64,000 nucleotides of DNA from assembly GCF_963259705.1 (NCBI RefSeq), contig NC_081842.1:91812433-91876432 (forward strand). The letters are read 5' to 3'. Under the pieces are notes generated by a model. That model was not told the DNA's origin and searched no databases. It saw only the letters and a program-made list of their open reading frames with translations. The DNA is from Myotis daubentonii. Taxonomy: Eukaryota; Chordata; Mammalia; Chiroptera; Vespertilionidae. The translations under genes and the position numbers were made by a program. Shown here in pieces: positions 33,515 through 44,275 of this stretch. Position 1 is the stretch's first letter. Each line of letters opens with the position of its first letter.

Positions 33515-34040
33515 ATATGTATATAAATTGTTGACAATATTACAGTTGTTTCTCATTTCCCCCCATTTTTACCCCCTTCACCCAGTCCCTATCCAACCCC
33601 CAGTTCTTCATCACCCTATTGTCTGTGTCGATGAGTTATGCATATAGGTATATAAGTTCTTTGGTTTCTCTCTGCTCAACCCCTTACCAGGTATGTCAGT
33701 CTGTTCCATGCCTCCATCCTTCGGGTCTTATTTTGTTGGTCAATTCATTTTGTTCATTAGATTCCACAAATAAGTGAGAACATGTGATATTTGTCTTTCT
33801 CAGGGTGGCTTATTTCACTTAGCATAATAGTCTCCAGGTCCATCTATGCTGTCCCACAGGGTAAGAGATTCCCCTTTTTTACAGCTGTGTATTATTCCAT
33901 TATGTAAATGTTCCACCGCATTTTTATCCATTCATCTACTGGTGGATACTTAGGTTGTTTCTAAATCTTAGCTATTGTAAATTATGCTATGAACATCAGG
34001 GTACATACATTCTTTCTGATTGGTGTTTTAGGGCCTGTCA
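33515..34040 (-). mobile_element. L1 3' fragment, 5'-truncated
   Basis: Reversed L1 3' region: a CACCCTATTGTCTGTGTCGA segment, GAGAACATGTGATATTTG, TTATTTCACTTAGCATAATA, TTCCATTATGTAAATG and CATTCATCTACTGGTGGATA. These correspond to the ORF2 C-terminus and 3'UTR. A distinct, older L1 than that at 2017-10607. Confidence 0.82.
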
Positions 34041-34303
34041 GCTAATCTTAAAGAACTCCTCCATGAGGCCACTGGTCTGAGCTGAAAGAGATATTTATGA
34101 AACAGGAGAAGAGAACATGGAGGTCTGTGAGACTCCCATATTCATGTAGTTTATTGTGCCTTCCACATCTGTTTATTTTCTTCTCAGATTTTCCAATTTG
34201 GTTTTAGGACAGATTGCTACTAGACCTTGGTGTGTGTGACAGTATTTATTTCATTCACAACAGTTCTAGCTTTACGTCTCTGGTTGTTTCATTGTAAAAT
34301 GTT

Positions 34304-34305
<2 letters not shown>
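34041..34305. other. Unrecognised sequence
   Basis: No gene or repeat named; lies between an L1 end and a (TA)n tract. Confidence 0.4.

Positions 34306-34349
<44 letters not shown>
34306..34349. repeat. (TA)n microsatellite
   Basis: About 21 TA units ending where a reversed Helitron begins; the Helitron CTAG has been lost into the run. Confidence 0.95.
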
Positions 34350-34352
<3 letters not shown>

Positions 34353-34843
34353 GCAGTGCACAAAATTTGTGCATGGGGGGGGATGTCCCCTCAGCCCAGC
34401 TTGCACCTTCTCCATTCTGGGAACCCTTGGGGGATGTCCGACCGCCAGTTTAGGCCTGATCCCCTAAACTGGCAGCCGGACATCCCTCTCACAATCCTGG
34501 ACCGCTGGCTCCTAATCACTCACCTGCCTGCCTGCCTGGTCGCCCCTAACTGCCCCCTCCCCCATGCCCCACCGCTGGCCTGATCGCCATTCACTGCCTC
34601 TGTGTGCTGACCTGGTAGTCCCCAGCTACCCCCTCTGCCTGCCTTGTTGCCTCACACAGCCTGCTGTTCAATCGTTTGGTCGATCCTCACTAACCCCCCT
34701 ACTGGCCTGGTCGCCCCACATAGCCTGCTTGTTCATCGTTTGGCCATTCCTCATTAACCCCTCTGCCAGCCTGGTCATAGGCAGCCTTCTTGTGAGGGCG
34801 TGAGGGTTAATTTGCATATTACCTGTTTATTATATATATATAG
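34350..34843 (-). mobile_element. Helitron (reverse), part of an inverted pair
   Basis: Terminal hairpin GTGCACAAAATTTGTGCAT stands right after (TA)n. The other edge reads GGTTAATTTGCATATTACC, then TTATTATATATATATAGG. A strong inverted repeat lies at 34431-34484, arms GGATGTCCGACCGCCAG and its complement. The middle repeats a CTGGTCGCCCC/ATCGTTTGGTCGAT theme. Confidence 0.82.
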
Positions 34844-35042
34844 GCTTGGGCTCCTCCCTGGCCACCTGCTGCTTCGCACACTACTACATCCCTCAGGGGC
34901 TGTTGGACTGCTGGTTTCAGCCCAATCCCTGCACCTGAAACCAGCAGCCCAACTTCCCCTGAGGGAGGTCCCAGAGTGCGAGAGGGTGCAGGCCAGGCTG
35001 AGGGACTCCACTGCTGCATGAATTCATGAATCAGGCCTCTAG
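34844..35042 (+). mobile_element. Helitron 3' part (forward), part of an inverted pair
   Basis: Ends CATGAATCAGGCCTCTAG|T with a weak terminal palindrome CATGAATTCATG. A long inverted repeat spans 34892-34966 (arms CCCTCAGGGGCTGTTGGACT and complement, two to three mismatches). No clear TC start: it begins at or within the 5' end of the reverse Helitron. Confidence 0.72.
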
Positions 35043-35047
35043 TTGGT

Positions 35048-35335
35048 TAATAAAATTATATAGGTTTCCAGTATACAATTTTATAACACATCACTTTTAT
35101 ATTGTATTGTGTGTTCACCACCCAAAGTCAAGTCCCTTTCTGCACTATTTATGCCCCCTTCACCCTCTTCTACCTCCCCCATCCTCTTCTCACTCTGATG
35201 ATCACTATACTGTTACCTGTGTTTATGAGGATTTTTTCTTAATCCCTTCATCTTTTTCACCCAGTCTGTTATTTGTATCTATGAGTCTATTTCTATTTTG
35301 TTTATTTATGTTTCATTCAATAAAGACCTATGTGT
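35048..35335 (-). mobile_element. L1 3'UTR fragment
   Basis: Reversed L1 3'UTR wording: TTTCCAGTATACAATTTTAT, TGTGTGTTCACCACCCAAAG, TCAAGTCCC, a CTCTGATGATCACTATACTG segment and TGTATCTATGAGTCTATTTC. Confidence 0.7.
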
Positions 35336-35629
35336 CTTTACAAATAATCCAGAAAACGTGCCACTTTTTGTTAATCAGGACTGAGTTGTAGGATAACATC
35401 AATGAAATAGACCAATGTGATCTGTTCTGAGTATCACAATGGTCAACGTCCCTTCTAACTACATTATGAGGAAAATTAATATATCCTGGGATGTATCTAA
35501 TGTCCATTCCAGATATAAATTTGAAAATGCAAATATACATTTGGAAGCAAATATAAATGACTATTAGGTGATCCCATGGGCCCGGTATGTCCAACATAAG
35601 ATGGACCTAAGCCAGAACTCCATTTCTTT

Positions 35630-36095
35630 CCTGTATTAGTTTCCCATTGCTGCTGTAAAAGGTTATCACAAACGTAGCAATTTAAAACAATGCTAATTTG
35701 TTATAACGTTTTAAAGATCAGAAGTCCATAATGTTTCACTAGGCTACAGTCAAAATATCAGCAGCGCTAGTCCCTTCTGGAGGCCCTATGTGAGCATCTG
35801 CTTCCTTGCCTTTTACAGCTTCTAGTGGCCACCTTGGCTTGCGGCCCCTTGCTCCATCTTCAAAGTGAATCACTCCAATCTCTGCTTCCATCATCAAATT
35901 GCCTTCTCCTCTGACAGACTACTTTTGCTTTCCTCTTATAAAAGCAATTGTGGTTACCTTGGGTCCACCTGGATAATCCCCGTTTCAAAATCCTTCATCA
36001 CAATGAACAGATGTAACAGGTAGCATTAATAGGTTCCAGGCAATAGGATGTAGACTTATCTTAAAGGCCATTATTCATTCTACCACATTACCTAA
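35630..36095 (+). mobile_element. Ancient interspersed repeat (same type as 27870)
   Basis: Starts GTATTAGTTTCCCATTGCTG and CTGTAAAAGGTTATCACAAA, and continues with AGGTCAGAAGTCC-like and CACCTTGGCTTGCGGCCCC-like text. Shares its opening wording with 27870-28310. Class not assigned. Confidence 0.45.
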
Positions 36096-36319
36096 CACCG
36101 ACCTACATCCTACTCAAACAGGGATACCAGGAAAGCATTGCTGGGTTTTAAGAGCTACTCGAATTCTCTTTTCCAAATCAATAATTGGACATTTTTCTTT
36201 ACCCCATGTGTGGTCATCTGAATATATGACAATAGATTTTCTTGGAGACCTGGGATAATTGCTTCTCCCCTTGCTGTTACAAAGTCCTTTCTCATTAAGA
36301 TCCAATGTTTCCTCTAGTC

Positions 36320-36541
36320 CAGTGGTTCTCAACCTTGGCTGCACATTAGAATCACCTGGGAATCTTTTTAAAATCCTGATTTCTGGGCCTCATCCTCCGG
36401 AAATTCTGTTTCTTTGTTATGGGGTGAGGCCACAACATTAGTAACAAAGAAACAGAATTTCTGGAGGATGAGGCCCAGAAATCAGGATCTTAAAAAGATT
36501 CCCGGGTGATTCTAATGTGCATCCAAGGTTGAGAACCACTG
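36320..36541. mobile_element. Fully palindromic hAT MITE (Charlie/MER3-like)
   Basis: 222 bp. Ends CAGTGGTTCTCAACCTTGGC and its complement; flanked by CTCTAGTC (36312-36319) and CTCTAGCC (36542-36549), an 8-bp duplication with one change. The two halves complement each other almost throughout (arms of about 100 bp), with a short loop around 36425-36440. A MER3-like assignment rests on the terminal sequence. Confidence 0.88.
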
Positions 36542-36831
36542 CTCTAGCCCATGGGTTCTAGGTCTGAAAACTATCTTAGAGCTAGAATCTGAGTAATGTA
36601 TTGTAACTTTCCACTGTAGCTTACTTCAGCTTTCTGGTGCTCTACTCTTTGATCTCTTTGATTACATATATGAAACAATATATTCCTTGGCTGTCCATTT
36701 ACTTTGCCTCTAAAGCACAATGTTCTAAGTCTTCTCCATAGACCACAGTAGGTCAGGCCCCTGCATGCCATTTCAACCCGAATGTCCTTTGTTGTAATTA
36801 AGCCAACATATCATCTCATTAAATGCCCTAG

Positions 36832-37050
36832 CAGTGGTCAGCAAACTCATTAGTCAACAGAGCCAAATATCAACAGTACAACGATTGAAATTTCTTTTGA
36901 GAGCCAAATTTTTTAAACTTAAACTATATAGGTAGGTACATTGTTATTAACTTAATTAGGGTACTCCTAAGGCTTAGGAAGAGCCACACTCAAGGGGCCA
37001 AAGAGCCGCATGTGGCATGTGGCTCCGGAGCTGCAGTTTGCCAACCACGG
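36832..37050. mobile_element. Non-autonomous hAT MITE, second family
   Basis: Starts CAGTGGTCAGCAAACTCATT and ends GTTTGCCAACCACGG. Internal GAGAGCCAAATTTTTTAAAC and CCAAAGAGCCGCATGTGGC. Flanks GCCCTAG and CCTAGG suggest a decayed duplication on a CTAG core, not an exact one. Confidence 0.8.
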
Positions 37051-37855
37051 CCTAGGAGTATCACCTTGGCTTAACATTTCAATTAAGCAATTAAGGCTGT
37101 GTTTTCTGCCTTTTCTCAAGGCTGCAACCAACCTTCTGTTTACTTAGAGTGTGTAAATAAAGACCTGTGTTTTTATTTCTCACCTAGCCTTTTTTTTTTT
37201 TTTTTAATAGTTTAGAGAAGTCTGTTTTGGGGTAGAAAAGGATGCTTGGCATGGTGAGGACCCACAGGTGTTTGCATTAAATCTAAAAATACCTGTTTGA
37301 AGAGAGAGCGTGCCAAAATGAGGGGAGGACGCTTGAGAATAGGTAGATTCACACTCTCTCAGCCCCCTCCCTTTCCTGTGCTCCCACTGCTCAGGAGAAT
37401 TGTTGTTTCACATTCTCTGTCTGATTTCTTTGTTCTGCTTTCCATCTTCATCCTTATACAAGCCTTATATGCATTGATATTGCTAAGGTGGGTTTTTGAG
37501 AACTGGAAAAAGTTATGCATCTCTCAAGATGCCAGCATTTGAATATGCCTCTTTCCTTTTTCACCAGCACCTGTCTTACAAATTTGGCTTTCCCTGCAGC
37601 AGGCAGCCAAACCTGGGTTCCGTTATAAGGATACAACTTTTATATGCCCATTCCAAGACTCAGAGCCCTGTTGCTTTTCCTATTAGTGCCCTGATTTTGC
37701 ATTGGAGATTTGTTCAAGGTGCAAATTCTGCATTCTCTTAAGTTCCTGTACCTGAAATTTAGCCGTGTCTGTCCTTCAGAGGTAAAAGATAAGAGTTTTA
37801 AAAGTGCTGCCAAGAAAGACCTCTAACTCACACATGTTGCTATTGACATATGGAA
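37051..37855. other. Unrecognised sequence
   Basis: No gene called. Two overlapping frames of 81 codons (37297-37542, 37496-37741) lack recognisable domains. Confidence 0.45.
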
Positions 37856-38240
37856 TCTCCAAACCTGTAGAGAATTTTTATAAGAGTTTATTTAGGCTGA
37901 ACTGACAATCTATGATGAGGAGCAAGACCTCATATACTCCAGATAATAAGAGCTTTGCAGCTTCTTTTATGCATTTTACATTAATGAGGGAATTTAAGGA
38001 AAATTACATGGAGCTGAGGGAAAGCAAGGCTGGGATCGGATTACAGGATGTTTAACAAGATCATGTGCTTTCTTGAGGGTTAGTAGCCCCTTCCTGGGTA
38101 TTACTTCTGGGATTTTAAAGGTATGTTAATCTAGATGCACAAGAAACAATGGGCAGGGCTTAAGGCAAAGATAAATATTTTACTAAAACATTACAGGTCT
38201 GCGCATGACCTTCCCAGCTAGGGATTTATGATCAGATCAC
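37856..38240. other. Possible old LTR-like repeat
   Basis: AAGAGTTTATTTAGGCTGAA, GAGCAAGACCTCATATACTC and CATGTGCTTTCTTGAGGG have the texture of a reversed LTR (TTTATT as complement of a poly(A) signal), but no ends or duplication could be fixed. Confidence 0.3.
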
Positions 38241-39916
38241 CCTGTGAGATTTCTTTCCATAGAACCCCCTTTTCTGTCCACATTGTTTTATACTCGATTA
38301 ACAAATCAGAACCACATTTGTTTTTCTTTTAAAAGCATCAGTGGTGCTCAGCAACAGCCACTCAATGACACAATCTTTATAGTTATTTCCCCCAAACCTC
38401 TCAAATGCCCCAGATATTGCACCAACTAGTGCTTTTTCTTCCACCTGTACCTCATCGCAGTTTATCACAGATGAATATTTTAGCAACATCACTGCTACAA
38501 CGTGTTATAGACTACCAATGCCTACTTACCAAAAGCAAGAGTTAAATGGTGATGGAAAAACAAAAAACAAACAAAAAAAACTAAAACAACAACAACAACA
38601 CATTTAAACAGATTAAAAAAAAAGAATGTAAGAATATTTTTTCTACACATAAAAGAATTCTTTCTAAAAATAAATAAATAAATAAAAAGCAACAGAGCTC
38701 TCTTTACCAACCCGGTAAAGAGAACTGTGGATAATCTATCATAGTTGTCTTCCTAGAACACCTTCTAACACCACCTATTCAGGTCAGGTTTCCTAAAAGC
38801 AGATCCAGAATGGGAGATCACCTCCAAGTGAGTACGTGGAGGAAGGCCCTCAGACAAAGGGGAATGAGGGAAATAGGGGAGAACAGCTAACCCAAACTTC
38901 TGTTTCAGATAAAGAACCAGCTGTAGTCTGATCCCAGAAGAAAATTCTGGAGCACAAATTGCACCAGAATTAGTCTACTTTGAAATAAGAAAACCCATTT
39001 CATACCTTCCTAGAAGGCAGCCATTGCCAGATTGGTTGGGGAAGGGGAAGGAGGCAGAGCCTCCAGGGAAAATGGCTCCAGCTGGGATGAGGGCAGTTCT
39101 CTGGAGCAGGCAGCAATTGGGAGCCATTCTTGGTCAAGACAACGGCCAAGGAATGGGGGCACTGGCTTAAAAGGGAGGATCTGGGGCACCAACATCATTC
39201 TCTACATAAAATTTCACATTAAAGAATTAACCTTTACTTTGAATGCTGTAGATCTGAATAACTATAGCAACTGAGGTACTTTAGGTAAACAAAAGACATT
39301 TTATGTAATTTTGTTTGTTTGTCTTTGTGCAAACAGAATAGCTACACTGCAAATTAGATGACTGTCAATCTCCCCATTTTACTGTAAGCTGTGATATCCT
39401 GTACATTAGCTTTGTCCATATTATACTATGTGAAATGAAGATTTGGCTATCATGTTATTTGGATAACCCAGTGTGGATAACTTGGGCCCCAAATTGGCTT
39501 TTCTTTTCTTACATGAATAAATACATTTATTTTTTTAAACTGATAAAAGCCCTCTGTCAGCTTTCGTGTGCTGGTCTGTACCTGACTGGGATTGGGTTTT
39601 CTCCATAACACCTAACAGTTTAGATGAAAAACTGAAGATTGAGTAGGTCGATGAAGAGTATGGCACCTCATGTCCATATGAGACCAACCAAATTATTTCA
39701 GCCACTTTCCAAGCTGTGATAAATAATAGTCTGTGTTTTCATTTACTCTCTGTGGTTTCTGTTTCCTGAAAGGTAGCTAATCTGATTTAATAGTATTTCT
39801 CTCATCTAGGAAAATGGGATTGCCTTTTTGCTTTTAAGGAGTAGTAATATGTCAATTAGATGCTGAAATCATATTAAAACTGGCTCTTTTTTAGTTTTTA
39901 AATTTAACTTGAGATT
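38241..39916. other. Unrecognised sequence
   Basis: No gene or named repeat. A-rich simple stretches at 38560-38625 and (AAAT)n at 38667-38685. Confidence 0.45.
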
Positions 39917-40106
39917 AAATACTCTGTTTAAGGGTTTTTTGTTTGTTTTTATTTTTTTTTCCTTTAAAATATGGAGATTTGGATAACTTATCCAAAATAT
40001 CATTTTCAAAAACATTTAGTAAGCCATTATCTTTTTATTTGTTGTTTTTTTTATACCATTATCTTGAACTACAAAGAAAATAAGGTAATTTGTATAACCA
40101 CTGCAT
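39917..40106 (+). repeat. Source block copied into SPIN
   Basis: This 190-bp AT-rich block recurs at 41023-41213 with a single T inserted in a T-run and no other difference. Here it is continuous with its surroundings, so it is taken as the donor. Confidence 0.92.
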
Positions 40107-41022
40107 TTCCATAGAAGATTGGGCTGCAATGTCTCCATGTTCTTATTTAATAGATTAATATATTTGGACTTACATTGTGTTTAAAAAAAGTGATTATATG
40201 TCCCATATATTTTTATTTAGACCATAATTTTATTACTAATAACATCCCTTTAATACTTTTGAAGAGATTTTTACTTTCAAGTTAATAATAATTTAATTTA
40301 TTCATTAATAATTTGAAAATAATTTATTTTGTGAGGCTTTTAGTGAAAAAATTATTTGAAGTCTAGCCTCTTGCCTTCTGGATTTGAGACTTAATATTAC
40401 CTGAGGAAAAACTTTGCAATTTTCCAAATACCTAAGAAAATGTTATTTTTTTCTAAATTGAAACTTTGAAATTTCAAGAGAAAAATTTAAAAATATTTCT
40501 ATAAAGATATCCCTATGACATTTTAGACTACTTAAAAGAAATTAAAGATTTTTCCCTGAAGAAAAAAAATGCTTTTTATATATTGCCTAATTCTGCTTCA
40601 AATACTTAGGCCTCACCAACTTTGTATAGCAACACAAATTATCATAGAGATTCTTAAGAGAAGAAATCTATGAGAAACTTACTATGCAAGTGTTATTGAA
40701 TGAATTATGCCTCACAAAAGTAATATGTTGAAACCTAAACTTCAATCTGGAGATATGACTTTTAGGGTGATAATTGAGGTTAAATGAGGTCTTAAGTGTG
40801 AGGCTCTAGTCCAGTGGTTCTCAACCTTCCTAATGCCGTGACCCTTTAATACAGTTCCTCATGTTGTGGTGACCCCCAACCATAAAATTATTTTCGTTGC
40901 TACTTCATAACTGTAATTTTGCTACTGTTATGAATCGTAATGTAAATATCTGATATGCAGGATGTATTTTCATTGTTATAAATTGGGCATAATTAAAGCA
41001 AAATACTCACAAAATAATCACA

Positions 41023-41213
41023 AAATACTCTGTTTAAGGGTTTTTTGTTTGTTTTTATTTTTTTTTCCTTTAAAATATGGAGATTTGGATAACTTATCCA
41101 AAATATCATTTTCAAAAACATTTAGTAAGCCATTATCTTTTTATTTGTTGTTTTTTTTTATACCATTATCTTGAACTACAAAGAAAATAAGGTAATTTGT
41201 ATAACCACTGCAT
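41023..41213 (+). repeat. Templated copy of 39917-40106 inside SPIN
   Basis: Same strand sense as the donor about 1.1 kb away. CATAATTAAAGCAAAAT occurs on both sides (40988-41004, 41215-41231), and AATAATCACAAAAT before it is the complement of ATTTTGTGATTATT after it. Confidence 0.92.
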
Positions 41214-41256
41214 ACATAATTAAAGCAAAATTTTGTGATTATTCACAAAAACAATA

Positions 41257-41422
41257 CGTATATATGCACAAATATTGTGCAAGAGTAGGCCTTCACAGCC
41301 CTGCTGCCTTAGCCCTCACAGTCCCCTCTTCATCCGGAAGGTTGTCCAGAAGGTCGTTCGGATGGTTGTTCTGTTGTTCTGCCGTTTGGGTGATTTGCAT
41401 ATTACGCTTTCATTATTATAGA
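41257..41422 (-). mobile_element. Short Helitron inside SPIN, decayed 3' end
   Basis: Hairpin TGCACAAATATTGTGCA (41265-41281) replaces the usual form. The CTAG is not recognisable (TACGTATATA). The 5' side is intact: GTGATTTGCATATTACGC then TTATTATAGA|T. Internal GGTCGTTCGGATGGTTGTTC resembles the Helitron at 43399. Confidence 0.78.
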
Positions 41423-41593
41423 TGTGTTTTCCTATGGTCTTAGGCGACCCCTGTAAAAGGGTCATTCGACTCCCAAAGGGGTCGCGACCCACAGGTTGAG
41501 AACCGCTGCTCTGGTCCAATAAGACTGGTTGGTATATTTATAAGAAAAGGGAGGAACACCAGAGTGTTACCAGATTAAAGGGGTCCATTTGCC

Positions 41594-42167
41594 TGTGTGC
41601 ATCAAAACTCAGTAAGATGTGAACAGGACCTTGCAGCAAAGAAAGTAAGGGTTTATTTCAGGAAGTGGTTCATGCCCGGAGGCAGGTGAGCCCGTGCTTG
41701 GAACTGGCTCCCCGATGGCTTCCAGGAGCTGGGTTAGATAGGAGAGGAATCATTAATCATGGTACCTAGGAGAGTTAGGGTGATGATCATGGTCCTGGTC
41801 TCTATTAATTAGATGGTTCTAGGCTAGTGGGTAGTTGACCAGTCCTTTAGTCTGATTTTGCTGCTTTTCTGAGCCTGTAGCTGAAACACAGCTGAGGCAT
41901 AGATGATACCCCTAGTTTGACTGAAAGTCTGTATCTGTGGTCACCAAACCCAAGGCTTTGTTCCTAAGATTATTTGATGCTGATCAGAACCTCGTTATCC
42001 TGAGGGCTTAATGACTGAAAGAGTGGACTTTAAAGGGAGAAGAAGGCAGGTGAATCAGGGTCTGGATAAGAACATATTGAATCAAAAGGAAAGGAAGGAG
42101 AAAAGGTCATATTAAAGAAATAAAGTTCCTATAAGGTAACAAGAGGTCTTTTCTTTCAATGCACACA
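41594..42167 (-). mobile_element. Candidate solo LTR inside MaLR
   Basis: TGTGTGCAT at the left and ATGCACACA at the right give TG...CA ends. On the minus strand AATAAA lies about 55 bases before the end (near 41653). No matching duplication was found. Class not assigned. Confidence 0.5.
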
Positions 42168-42360
42168 GAATTAAAGGCCATCTTGAGGACCTTTAAGAAA
42201 GGCCTGTAAGACAGGCAGAGAGTTCTTACTGGGAACCAAATCTGCCCATACCTTGAGGTTAAACTTCCAGCCTCCAATTTATCTGTTAGAAGATAGATTT
42301 CTGTTATTTAAGCCACCTAAACTGTAGTATTTTATTATGGCAGCCCCAGCAGACTAATAG

Positions 42361-43064
42361 CCAAGTAAACTTTCCAATGTATATATTAGATCATTTTCTT
42401 CTTCAGATTTGCTATATACTGGTAGAAAATATCCAAAATAGAGAAAAAATAGGGATTGACTTTTACTTGGTAGCATCATGTGGACACCGATAGTGATGGC
42501 TAACCTATTGAATGGCATAGAAAATGTACTTCTATTATTGCTGATAAAATATTTTGCAGGTAGAACTAACTGCATATGCATTGATTTCTCTTGTTCCTTT
42601 TCTCTCTCTAAATAAATTTTATATTTAAAATATGCAGATGATATTTACTGAATATCTTCTATATATCACTTACAGTCATACAGAGTAGGAGAACCTACAC
42701 TACTGAAATTGCAAATGTTACCAAATAGTCTTTCCGTCCACCACACCAAGAACCAGTTACTAGACATTTATCAGAGTATCACTGCTTAATATGTATTCAA
42801 AACTAAACCAGAATCCACAAAGGAGTACAAAAAAGACAAAGCATGTGACATGGCCCTTACTCTTGAGATTTTAATCTAGAAAAGGAAATGAAACTCATAT
42901 GCTCGACAAGGATATTACACGATTGTTATGTTTATTCATTCAGATGTAGTATACATTAGATCATTTTATTCTTCATTCATTGTCATTATTACTTTTTGTA
43001 AAATGTTATTATGAAATATACCACAATATAGAAGTGTTTATAAAATTATGTACAGTTATCCCAG
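42361..43064. other. AT-rich sequence, nothing recognised
   Basis: No gene; frames are short and motif-free. Confidence 0.45.
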
Positions 43065-43150
43065 ACTGGGTGGATCAGTTAGTTGGAGTGTCCTCTCACA
43101 CACCAAAGAAGGTTGCAGATTTAATTCCTGGTCAGGGCACACACCTGAAG
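43065..43150 (+). mobile_element. SINE head fragment (tRNA-derived)
   Basis: CAGACTGGGTGGATCAGTTAG and GCAGATTTAATTCCTGGTCAG match the promoter part of VES-type SINEs; the tail module is unclear. Confidence 0.6.
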
Positions 43151-43398
43151 GACTTTTTGCTTATTATGGGATATTAAAGACATTTCTTTCTGGTCAGAGA
43201 GGCCCTACCATCAAATCACACTTCCTCCTACCAAACCTCTATCTTAAATGGTCGCTTTCACAGTATACTCTTTTATGACTTTTTTCTTTTAATCAGGATT
43301 AGTAGTCACAACTCATTGCCTCCCCACCCTCATCCCATTCCAGACCCTGAAAATCACTAATCCACTTTCTGTCTTTATGAATTTGCCTGTTCTGGATA

Positions 43399-43800
43399 TC
43401 CGATATAATAAAAGCACAACATGCAAATCGACCAAACGGCAGAATAGCGGAACGACCATCCAGATGACCGTCAGGACAACCATCTGGGAGCACACTATGA
43501 CATCCACGGGTGCCAGGCCAGCCAAGGCGGGTGCAATGTGCTTGGTCGGAGGCCCGGCCATTGCCCCATGATCACCCCACAGAGGGAGGCCCAGGCCACT
43601 GGCTGGTGAGGCAATCAATCGGGGTTCCACAATCGCCCCAAAGAGGGAGGCCCAGGCCACCACCCAGCAGGCTGTGGTGGGTGCGCAGGACCTCCCTCTG
43701 CAAGGGAAGCCCGGGTCCTGGGTGCCAGTGGGAAGCCGGTGCTGGCAGCCAGGGGAAGGAAAGCCTACTCATGCATGAATTTCATGCATCGGGCCTCTAA
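43399..43800 (+). mobile_element. Helitron with CTAA end
   Basis: A|TCCGATATAATAAAAGC start and GGGCCTCTAA|T end, hairpin ATGCATGAATTTCATGCAT. The CTAA fits the known CTRR rule. It has a near-perfect repeat of GAGGGAGGCCCAGGCCAC (43581, 43646). Confidence 0.9.
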
Positions 43801-44069
43801 TTTACTATAAATGGAATCATGCAATATGTGGCTTTTTATGTCTGGCTTCTTTCGCTTAGGATACTTTCTCAAAGTTCACTGATGCCGTAGTATGTATCAG
43901 TACACCCTACATACTATAATTTTTATTGCCAAATAATATTTGAATGATCGGATGATGCCATTTTTGCTTATATATTGATCATTGATGAACATTTGTATCA
44001 TTTCTACTTGTTCACTCTTATAAACCATGCTGTTATGGACATTTGTGATCAGTTTTGTTTTGTTTTGTT

Positions 44070-44275
44070 TTTAATTGATTTCAGAGAGGAAGGGAGATGG
44101 AGAAATAGAAATATCAATGATGACAGAGAATCATTGATCCACTGCCTCCTTTATACCCCCCCCTCCCCCACTGGGGATTGAGCCCCAAACCCAGGCAATT
44201 GCCCTTACTGGGAATTGAACTATGACCTCCTGATTCATAGGTCGACCTTCAACCACTGAGCCACTCCAGCTGGGC
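44070..44275 (-). mobile_element. VES-type SINE
   Basis: ATTGATTTCAGAGAGGAAGG, AAATATCAATGATGACAGAG, CCCACTGGGGATTGAGCC and CAACCACTGAGCCACTCCAG in reverse order, inserted in the old L1. Confidence 0.9.

Larger units (their letters stand above)
40812..41508. mobile_element. SPIN-type hAT transposon with internal insertions
   Basis: Left end CAGTGGTTCTCAACCTTCCT, then CCAACCATAAAATTATTTTC and GTTGCTACTTCATAACTGTA. Right end GGGGTCGCGACCCACAGG and TTGAGAACCGCTG. These are SPIN features. An 8-bp duplication, CTCTAGTC/CTCTGGTC (40804-40811, 41509-41516), flanks it. Transposase is absent. Inside are a 191-bp duplication (41023-41213) and a Helitron (41257-41422). SPIN is known for horizontal transfer among tetrapods, including vespertilionid bats. 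Confidence 0.9.
40691..42360 (+). mobile_element. MaLR (MLT1/MST-like) LTR broken by SPIN and an LTR
   Basis: Left part 40691-40811 (TGTTATTGAATGAATTATGC, AATATGTTGAAACCTAAAC) resumes at 41517-41593 (CCAATAAGACTGGTTGGTAT) and again at about 42200-42360 (TTCTGTTATTTAAGCCACCT, TTATGGCAGCCCCAGCAGAC). This is the order of an ERVL-MaLR LTR. Two later elements split it. No internal retroviral sequence. Confidence 0.78.

Noticed and set aside
34564..35021. Overlapping frames on both strands near 34564-35021
   Set aside because: Lie within two Helitrons with large inverted repeats; no conserved motif.
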